A stretch of 29,034 bases of DNA, taken from assembly GCA_964526565.1 (NCBI GenBank), contig CAZGMC010000055.1:1-29034 (forward strand), written 5' to 3'. Under the pieces are notes generated by a model, which saw only the letters and a program-made list of their open reading frames with translations, had not been told where the DNA came from and did not search any database. The DNA is from CAZGMC01 sp964526565. Its GTDB lineage: Bacteria > Pseudomonadota > Alphaproteobacteria > DSM-16000 > Inquilinaceae. Shown here piece after piece: positions 6,253 through 11,969 of this stretch. Every line of letters starts with the position of its first letter. The stretch's first letter is position 1. The position numbers were made by a program, and so were the translations under genes.

Positions 6253-8070
6253 GTGGCCTTGTTCAAGAGATCGCCCCAGAAACGTGGGACAGGGAAGGTT
6301 GAGGTCACCACCCTGACCTTGCGCGACGGTCTGCAGTCGACCGGAGTGTGGTCGCGATTCATGCCGCTGGTCAAGGAGGCGCTGGCCGAACGGCGCGACC
6401 GGGCCGCCAATGGGCATGACGGGTCGGAGGGGTCGGCAACGGCCCGGCTGCGGCGGATCGCCGGGCTGATCAAGGCGACCGGATACACTGGTGCCGAGGT
6501 CTTCTGGGGGCAGTCGTTCCAGAAATACATGATCGCCGAGATCAGCCCGTTCGAGGCGATGGCGCTGTACCGCGACCTGTTCGGCGACGACTTCCTGCTG
6601 ACCGGGCTGGGCCGCGGCGTCAACGCCGTCGGCTTCCGCCCCTACGCCCAGGACGTGATCGACACCCTGGTCACCCGCTTTGCCGAACGCGGCGGGGCAC
6701 CGGGACAGAAAAAGATCAAGATGCGGATCTTCGACGCGCTGAACGATCCGAACAACTGCGCATCGATGATCGCTGCCGCCGCCCGCCACAACGCCGCGGC
6801 CGAGGCTGGCGCCTCGGGCAATGGCGCCGAACGCCCGGCCGGCGCGGGCCGGCTGATCCACATCGAGGCCGCGCTCTGCTATCAGCCGGAGCGGGAGATT
6901 TCTAAATGGGGTCCGGACGGTGAGGTCACCGGCACCGGACGGCTGTTCACCGACGACTACTATGTCGCCTACGCAAAGAAGCAGATCGCGACGGCGCAGA
7001 CGGCGGGCAGCGTGCTCGACTCGCTGGTCGTCAAGGACATGGCCGGGCAGCTGAACCCGGAGCGCACCGCCGGGCTGCTGCCGAAACTGACGCCGCTCGG
7101 GCTGCCGGTGTACCTGCACATGCACTGCACCAACTATGAGCAGGCCCTGGAGACGATGCGTACGGCGGCCGACCTGGGCGTCGCCGGCGTCGAGGTGGTC
7201 GACTGGCCGCTGGCCGGGGGCACCTCGCATGCCAGCGTCCGCGACCTGATCAAGGGCAAGGAGAAGGCCTTCACCAGGATCGACCTGACGAAGCTGACCG
7301 AGCTGGAGCGGGAGCTCGGCGGCCTGTTCGGCGACGGCGACGAGCTGCTGGCCGAGACCGGGCGGCCGGATGCCCGCCGCGACGACCTGCGGCTCAGCCA
7401 GGAGGACCGGCTGATCCTGTGGCGGCTCGGCATCCCCGGCGGGGCGATGCCGGCGGTCATGCACCTGCTGCAGATGACCTGCACGCTGAAGCGCATCAGT
7501 CTGAACGAGGCGATCGAGCGGTTCGACCGCGAGCTCGAGGCGCTGCAGGGTGAGATCGGCTGGGTGCCCCTGGTCACACCGATGGCCGACATCGTCTACA
7601 CCCAGGCCCTGCTGAACATGCAGAACGGCCGCTACACGATCATCGAGGACCGGTTCGCCAAGATGATCCTCGGCCACTACGGGGACTACATCAACCACGC
7701 CACCGACGAAACGGTCCCCTTCGCGCCGAAGGTGGTCAAGGCCGTCCTGGAATACTGTGCCGGCGTGCGTGACGGGACAAAAATCGCCCTCGGCGGCAAG
7801 GCCTATCCCGCTCCCGAAGTGGTCACGGAGCGCCGGGCCCGCCCCCTGGAGATGGAGGCGACCCGCGAGGCCATGCTGCCGGTCCTGCGCCGCGCCGGGC
7901 TGGACCCGACCGGCCCGGAGGCAGACGAGGCCATCGTCATGAAGCTGATGGAGCCGCCGGGGTCGACCAGGCTGGCGGAGCGGATCCTGCTCGGCCCGGA
8001 GCAGGAACGGCTGGTCCTGCTGCTGACCGAGATCCGCACCCTGTGCGAGACGCCGCAGCAGTTGATCTGA
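6253..8070 (+). CDS. Biotin-dependent carboxyltransferase (pyruvate carboxylase/oxaloacetate decarboxylase alpha-type), lacking the biotinyl domain
   Basis: A 605-residue TIM-barrel carboxyltransferase plus the C-terminal conserved carboxylase region. Visible signatures are TTLTLRDGLQS (R24, D25 at the substrate site), the carbamylated-Lys motif VVKDMAGQL (K261) and the metal-binding pair HMH (H289, H291). The family moves a carboxyl group between carboxybiotin and pyruvate or oxaloacetate. The sequence ends after about 600 residues with no MKM biotin-attachment motif. No biotin carboxylase or carrier gene is in the window, so its partners must be encoded elsewhere. Usual family residues are altered (LRDGLQS for LRDAHQS; GVEVVDWPLAGGTSHAS), marking a divergent subgroup. 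GTG 6253 has GGAAAGG only 2 bases upstream; TTG 6259 has ideal spacing (8) and may be the true start. Confidence 0.85.
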   Translation: MALFKRSPQKRGTGKVEVTTLTLRDGLQSTGVWSRFMPLVKEALAERRDRAANGHDGSEGSATARLRRIAGLIKATGYTGAEVFWGQSFQKYMIAEISPFEAMALYRDLFGDDFLLTGLGRGVNAVGFRPYAQDVIDTLVTRFAERGGAPGQKKIKMRIFDALNDPNNCASMIAAAARHNAAAEAGASGNGAERPAGAGRLIHIEAALCYQPEREISKWGPDGEVTGTGRLFTDDYYVAYAKKQIATAQTAGSVLDSLVVKDMAGQLNPERTAGLLPKLTPLGLPVYLHMHCTNYEQALETMRTAADLGVAGVEVVDWPLAGGTSHASVRDLIKGKEKAFTRIDLTKLTELERELGGLFGDGDELLAETGRPDARRDDLRLSQEDRLILWRLGIPGGAMPAVMHLLQMTCTLKRISLNEAIERFDRELEALQGEIGWVPLVTPMADIVYTQALLNMQNGRYTIIEDRFAKMILGHYGDYINHATDETVPFAPKVVKAVLEYCAGVRDGTKIALGGKAYPAPEVVTERRARPLEMEATREAMLPVLRRAGLDPTGPEADEAIVMKLMEPPGSTRLAERILLGPEQERLVLLLTEIRTLCETPQQLI

Positions 8071-8090
8071 GCGGACACGGCGGACACAGC

Positions 8091-8119
8091 GGCGCCGCGG
8101 CCGGGCGGCGCCGCGGCCG
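8091..8119. repeat. GC-rich direct repeat between convergent genes
   Basis: GGCGCCGCGGCCG occurs at 8091-8103 and 8107-8119. Each unit is largely self-complementary, so the region can fold into a very stable hairpin. It lies in the 87-bp gap between the convergent carboxyltransferase and universal stress protein genes and may act as a bidirectional transcription end. No T-tract is present. Confidence 0.6.
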
Positions 8120-8157
8120 CTGCACCGGCGGCGCGGCGTCCGTCCGTCCGCTGGCCG

Positions 8158-9006
8158 TCAGTGGGCCATCAGCACCGGCAGCCTGGCCTCGGACAGGATG
8201 TGGCGGGTGGCGCCGCCGAAGACGAGCTGGGTCAAGCGGGCGTGGGTGTAGGCGCCCTTGAGCAGCAGGTCGGCACCCAGCGACGCGCACTCCTCCAGGA
8301 CCGTCTCGCCGTTGGAGCGGCCGCGGGGGTGGGCGATGTGGGCCGTGGCGTCGATGCCGTGGCGCTGCAGGTGCTCGGCGACCGGCTTGCCGGTGTGCGG
8401 CGCCACCATCCAGCCCTCCACCGTCAGCACCACCACCCGCCTGGCGCGGGCCAGGATCGGCATGGCCAGGCCGATGGTCCGCGCCGTCTCGGTGCTGCCG
8501 TTCCAGGCGATGACGACGGTCTCGCCCAGGGTCGACGGCCGCGTCGTCGCGGCGATCAGCACCGGCCGGCCGGACTGGAACAGCGCCGCCTCGGCGGTAA
8601 TCTCCCAATCGGGACCGACGGCCGGCGGCGTGCGGCCGATGACCGAGATGTCGAACAGCCGGCCGTATTCGGCGATCACACCGCTCTGGCTGCCCTCGGC
8701 CTCGCGCCAGCCGGCGCTGGCGCCCTCGGCGGCGGTGGTGACCTCGCCCATGGGCAGGTGGCGCTCGGCAGCGGCCGCGGCGAAGCGCTGGCGGGTCAGG
8801 TCGGCCGCCTGGCGCCATTCGTGGGTGATCCGGCTCAGGTAGTTGGGGTCCATGGCGACGAACCGCTCGCCCAGCACGGCGGCCGGGTTCTCCATGCAGA
8901 GCAGGCCTTCCAGGTAGCTGCCGAAGCGGTGGGCGAGCAGGCAGGCCATGTCGAATGCCACGGCGGACCCATCGTCGTCGTGGAACGGCAACAGGATCGT
9001 CTTCAT
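8158..9006 (-). CDS. Universal stress protein (two-domain UspA family)
   Basis: A cytosolic 282-residue stress protein made of two Usp folds. The first begins MKTILLPFHDDDGSAVAFDMAC. The second begins near 'GETVVIAWNGSTETARTIGLAM' and ends with GATRHILSEARLPVLMAH, where the GGATRHIL loop corresponds to the nucleotide-binding G-x(9)-G-S/T region of ATP-binding Usps. The frame is open a further 22 codons upstream, but ATG 9006 is preceded by GGGAGGA at proper spacing and fits the family start. It is transcribed divergently from the secreted hypothetical gene and neighbours other stress-type proteins (DUF4242, CBS), suggesting a shared role under energy or redox stress. Confidence 0.92.
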   Translation of the reverse strand: MKTILLPFHDDDGSAVAFDMACLLAHRFGSYLEGLLCMENPAAVLGERFVAMDPNYLSRITHEWRQAADLTRQRFAAAAAERHLPMGEVTTAAEGASAGWREAEGSQSGVIAEYGRLFDISVIGRTPPAVGPDWEITAEAALFQSGRPVLIAATTRPSTLGETVVIAWNGSTETARTIGLAMPILARARRVVVLTVEGWMVAPHTGKPVAEHLQRHGIDATAHIAHPRGRSNGETVLEECASLGADLLLKGAYTHARLTQLVFGGATRHILSEARLPVLMAH

Positions 9007-9455
9007 GGGTGTCCTCCCGGTCGAAAACCATTTGTTTCGCCGAGAGTAACGCCGCGGCCGGCAGCGCACCATCCGACAAAGGTGCGAGACGGCGCTGCTC
9101 CTGGCCGGATCGTGCCCGGGCCGGCGGCCGCCCGGCCGTGCCTGGGCGCGCCGGCGCCGGCCGTTACAGACTTCGCCGGCCCCTGCCTGCCCGGTTTGTG
9201 GGGAGGGCGAAAGATCACGGCGCGGACAATACGTGCAATGGCCGGCGGCGCACGCATTTCTTTGGGGGAGGTGCCGTATACGACCGCGCGTATATTGGTC
9301 TTCGGCTGGCGCACGTCATGCCGATACCTTTGTCTTATCCATATGACGACTTCGTATGACGGGCAACAGATCCATATCTGTATGAAAGGGTTTGATGCGC
9401 GGCATCGCCCCGTGTGGCGGCCGCAGCAGAGACGACGACAACGCTTCGGCTCGCC
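9007..9455. other. Divergent intergenic region with ATGACG motifs
   Basis: The 449-bp space between the divergent universal stress protein and secreted hypothetical genes is GC-rich on the left and AT-richer at 9270-9400. The AT-richer part has a CGTATACG palindrome (9275-9282), three ATGACG motifs (inverted at 9314-9319, direct at 9343-9348 and 9356-9361, the last two 13 bp apart), and the inverted repeat CAGAT-CCAT-ATCTG (9367-9380). These look like regulator sites. No convincing promoter hexamers or gene are seen. Confidence 0.5.
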
Positions 9456-10037
9456 ATGCGACTCCTACCCCCCAGGTTGTTTGTCCTTGCGGCGGCGGTC
9501 ATCGCCGCCGCCTCCGTTTCGGTCCTCACCGGTCGCCCCGCCCACGCCGGTGCGTCGCCGGTCGCCGCGGCTGCGACGGCATGGGACGGCGGCGAGCGGT
9601 GCGGATCCGTGCCTGGCGACGACATCACCCCGCTGGCCTGCGATCTGGCAGGCAGCCGCTTGGCGCTGTCGTTCGGCCGGTTGGCTGCAGCCGGCCCGGA
9701 CCCGCTGACGGGTGCGGCAGCGGACCTGCGCTCCCGCGTCCGCCCCGGCACCGACCTGGATGCCGCCGTCCGGCGGGCCAACCTGTTCCGCACCGATCTC
9801 TTCCTGGCCGGCCGCTGGATCCCCCCGGCGCCGCCGCTGACGGCGGCGCGGCCGCCGCGGGACCGCGCCCCGCTGGTGCCGGCCCCGGCGGTGCCGGCCG
9901 GCCCAACACCCCGGTCTACCCTGGTCCCGCCACCGGACGCCTTCGCCATGCCGGAGTTCCGCCTGCGTGGCGTCCCCGTCTACAGCTCCGCGCGCGGCGC
10001 CCGGCGCCTCTACCTGGACGCAACGCCGGGGTTCTGA
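9456..10037 (+). CDS. Secreted hypothetical protein
   Basis: A 193-residue protein with a clean Sec signal peptide: basic start MRLLPPR, hydrophobic core FVLAAAVIAAASVSVL, and cleavage after AHA (about residue 32). The mature part is Pro/Ala/Arg-rich, with a low-complexity proline stretch (about 125-160) and no recognised domain. Two cysteines (in GGERCGSV and LACDL) could form a disulfide in the periplasm. ATG 9456 is chosen because the signal peptide begins there; the frame is open 14 codons further upstream. Function unknown. It lies 168 bp upstream of the DUF4242 gene on the same strand. Confidence 0.6.
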   Translation: MRLLPPRLFVLAAAVIAAASVSVLTGRPAHAGASPVAAAATAWDGGERCGSVPGDDITPLACDLAGSRLALSFGRLAAAGPDPLTGAAADLRSRVRPGTDLDAAVRRANLFRTDLFLAGRWIPPAPPLTAARPPRDRAPLVPAPAVPAGPTPRSTLVPPPDAFAMPEFRLRGVPVYSSARGARRLYLDATPGF

Positions 10038-10205
10038 AGAAGCCGCCACCCCGGTCGCGACACCGCCGGCCACACGCACAAGATCTTGCGCCTGCCGCAC
10101 GCCGGGTCTACGGATACGGGCAGCCTCGCAGCGTCCGGCTTCGGCGCTGCGGCGGCCGGCAACGAACAGGCGTACAGCCCCACGGATCAGGGAGGAAAGA
10201 TACCC

Positions 10206-10481
10206 ATGCGACGCTTCATCATCGAGCGCGAGCTGCCGGCGATCGGCAGCGCCGAGCGGGAGCAGCTCAAGGCCGCCGCCGCCACGTCGAACGACGCCCT
10301 GGCGCAGCTCGCCCCGGACATCCAGTGGGTCGAGTCCTATGTGGCCGACGACAAGACCTTTTGCGTCTACCTGGCCAAGGACGAGGACGTGATCCGTCGC
10401 CACGCCGAAATCAGCGGCTTCCCGGCCAACCGGATCACCGAGGTCCGCCGCACCATCGACCCGACCACGGCAGCGGGCTGA
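10206..10481 (+). CDS. DUF4242 family protein (SCO4226-like)
   Basis: A small 91-residue ferredoxin-like-fold protein. It matches DUF4242 along its whole length: MRRFIIERELP at the start, IQWVESYVADDKTFCVYLAKDEDVIRRHAE in the middle, and GFPANRITEVRRTIDPTTA at the end. One member, Streptomyces SCO4226, is a nickel-binding protein; whether this one binds metal is unknown. The start is well fixed: GGAGGAAAG lies about 7 bases before ATG 10206, although the frame is open further upstream. Confidence 0.88.
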   Translation: MRRFIIERELPAIGSAEREQLKAAAATSNDALAQLAPDIQWVESYVADDKTFCVYLAKDEDVIRRHAEISGFPANRITEVRRTIDPTTAAG

Positions 10482-10723
10482 CCATGGCAACAGGCGGGAT
10501 GGTCGGTGCCAGTGCCACCACCACCAGCAGGATGATTGCCTCAAGGTAGTGCGGGCGGCACCCGCCGCGCGATCCGGCCGGTGCCGTCGGCGCGGCGGCG
10601 CCGCTCGTACCATCCACACCGCGTTAACGTGAACCCGTTGCCGTGCCAGCGACCCGCCGCACCACCGCTTCGCGGCAGCCCGGCCGGCCCGGCGGCTGCG
10701 GCTGCGGCGCGCCGGTACTGTCC

Positions 10724-10778
10724 ACTCAGGCGCCCTGGAACTCAGGCGCCCTGGATCGGACTGGCTCCCCAGAACAGC
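10724..10778. repeat. 55-bp repeat, copy left of the gap
   Basis: Identical to 10879-10933. It contains ACTCAGGCGCCCTGGA twice in tandem, then unique sequence that belongs to the C-terminal codons of the minus-strand CBS gene. Exact duplication on both sides of an N run points to overlapping contig ends. Confidence 0.95.
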
Positions 10779-10878
10779 NNNNNNNNNNNNNNNNNNNNNN
10801 NNNNNNNNNNNNNNNNNNNNNNNNNNNNNNNNNNNNNNNNNNNNNNNNNNNNNNNNNNNNNNNNNNNNNNNNNNNNNN
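10779..10878. other. Assembly gap (100 Ns)
   Basis: Exactly 100 unresolved bases, the usual placeholder for a gap of unknown length. It is flanked on both sides by the same 55-bp sequence. Confidence 1.
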
Positions 10879-10933
10879 ACTCAGGCGCCCTGGAACTCAG
10901 GCGCCCTGGATCGGACTGGCTCCCCAGAACAGC
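10879..10933. repeat. 55-bp repeat, copy right of the gap
   Basis: Second exact copy of 10724-10778. It holds the stop codon and last residues of the CBS gene on the minus strand (stop at 10897-10899). Confidence 0.95.
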
Positions 10934-11385
10934 GGGTGGCGGGCCAGCGCGCGGGCGCCGCGGTTGATCAGCTCGATGCGCTCCCGCTGGTTGGCGATCA
11001 GCGCGCGCGCCAGGTCGCGGACCGAGACCAGGCCGATCAGCTGACCGTCCCTGACCACCGGCAGGTGGCGGATGCGCCGCGCGGCGACCTCGTTCATGGC
11101 CTGTTGAATGTTCACGCCGGCGTCGATGCACACCGGCTGCGGCGTCATGACCTGGGCGAGCGGCGTGCCGGCCGGATCCCGTCCGGCGCCGACCACGCGC
11201 ACCATCAGGTCACGCTCGGTGAAGATGCCGACCAGACGGCCGTCGTCCAGCACCAGCACCGCGCCGATGTCGTTCCCGGCCATGAGGCGGGCAGCCACAT
11301 GCACAGTCGTTTCCGGGTCGGCGGCGATGATTCGGTTCGGCGCCTCGCCCTTTTCGGAAAGGACCTCTTCGATGCTGGTCAGCAT
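10897..11385 (-). CDS. CBS-pair domain protein (second of two)
   Basis: A 162-residue protein consisting of one Bateman module (two CBS motifs) and a short tail. Motif one is 'DIGAVLVLDDGRLVGIFTERDLM'; motif two is 'RIRHLPVVRDGQLIGLVSVRDLA', joined by QVMTPQPVCID. Stand-alone CBS pairs generally sense adenine nucleotides or similar ligands. ATG 11385 is preceded by GGAAGAG at 5-base spacing; the longer open frame upstream is the other CBS gene read out of frame. It starts 23 bp after the first CBS gene, so the two are almost certainly one operon. Its last residues lie in the repeat beside the assembly gap, so the C-terminus should be verified. Confidence 0.88.
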   Translation of the reverse strand: MLTSIEEVLSEKGEAPNRIIAADPETTVHVAARLMAGNDIGAVLVLDDGRLVGIFTERDLMVRVVGAGRDPAGTPLAQVMTPQPVCIDAGVNIQQAMNEVAARRIRHLPVVRDGQLIGLVSVRDLARALIANQRERIELINRGARALARHPLFWGASPIQGA

Positions 11386-11408
11386 GCCGCTCTTCCCATT
11401 CGAAATCT

Positions 11409-11852
11409 CTATGCAATGACAGTGCGCATGGTGCCGACCACGTCGTCGATGCGGCCCTGCTGCTTCTTGACCAGGAAGTCGGACAGGTCGCGCAGCGAGA
11501 CCAGGCCGACCAGCCGATCCTGCTCGACCACCGGCAGGTGGCGCAGGCCGCGCTCTTCCATCACGCCGAGGGCCGTGCCGACGGCAGTATCCGCGGTCAC
11601 GCACACCGGCTCCGGCGTCATCACGTCAGCCAGCGCCGTGACCACCGGATCGAGGCCGGGCGCAACGACGCGCTTCATCAGGTCCCGTTCGGTGAAGATG
11701 CCGACCAGTCGGTCATCGCTCATGACGCAGATGGAGCCGACCCCGCGGTCGCACATCTCCTGCACCGTCTCGGCGACGCTGGCGTCCGGCGCCGCGAAAT
11801 AGATCGTGCGGCCTCGTGTCGCCGCCAGCACCTCGGCGATGCGACTCTTCAA
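11409..11852 (-). CDS. CBS-pair domain protein (first of two)
   Basis: A 147-residue Bateman-module protein: CBS motif one 'GVGSICVMSDDRLVGIFTERDLM', linker DVMTPEPVCVT, CBS motif two 'GLRHLPVVEQDRLVGLVSLRDLS'. The start is a TTG at 11852, supported by GGGGGAGAGAC about 8 bases upstream and by the absence of an in-frame ATG. It is clearly paralogous to the next gene downstream, indicating tandem duplication. The two probably form homo- or hetero-oligomeric energy sensors; the effector is unknown. A promoter and palindrome lie upstream. Confidence 0.88.
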   Translation of the reverse strand: MKSRIAEVLAATRGRTIYFAAPDASVAETVQEMCDRGVGSICVMSDDRLVGIFTERDLMKRVVAPGLDPVVTALADVMTPEPVCVTADTAVGTALGVMEERGLRHLPVVEQDRLVGLVSLRDLSDFLVKKQQGRIDDVVGTMRTVIA

Positions 11853-11906
11853 TGGCGTCTCTCCCCCATCGCGTGCCGGACTCTTGCCGCATCCGGAGCG
11901 GACCCG

Positions 11907-11936
11907 ACATTACAGGGGCTGATCCGGAAAATGCAA
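11907..11936 (-). promoter_or_regulatory. Candidate promoter of the CBS operon
   Basis: On the minus strand, TTGCAT (11936-11931), an 18-bp spacer and TAATGT (11912-11907) make a fair sigma70-type pair about 55 bases before the TTG start. It lies in the short AT-rich island downstream of hrpB. Confidence 0.45.
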
Positions 11937-11946
11937 GAAACAATCC

Positions 11947-11964
11947 AAACATGTAAATATGTTT
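11947..11964. promoter_or_regulatory. AAACAT-N6-ATGTTT inverted repeat
   Basis: A perfect 6-bp-arm inverted repeat in an AT-rich island, just upstream of the -35 of the CBS operon promoter (centre about -55 if initiation is near 11900). The placement suits an activator site. It does not match the FNR/Anr consensus. Confidence 0.45.
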
Positions 11965-11969
11965 CAACC

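Larger units (their letters stand above)
10482..10896. other. Intergenic region containing the assembly gap
   Basis: Between the DUF4242 gene and the convergent CBS gene. The left half (10482-10723) has no convincing gene. A minus-strand frame (10435-10617) could encode a 60-residue protein with one hydrophobic segment, but it has no ribosome-binding site. The right half is the 55-bp repeat, the run of Ns and its flanks. Confidence 0.5.

Noticed and set aside
9365..9425. TTGATGCGCGGCAT before the secreted unknown gene considered as an FNR box
   Set aside because: Only the left half-site fits; the right half (GGCAT) does not resemble ATCAA.
10724..10933. Tandem 16-mers beside the gap considered as a CRISPR array
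   Set aside because: The units are contiguous with no spacers, and the 55-bp duplication is better explained by overlapping contig ends.
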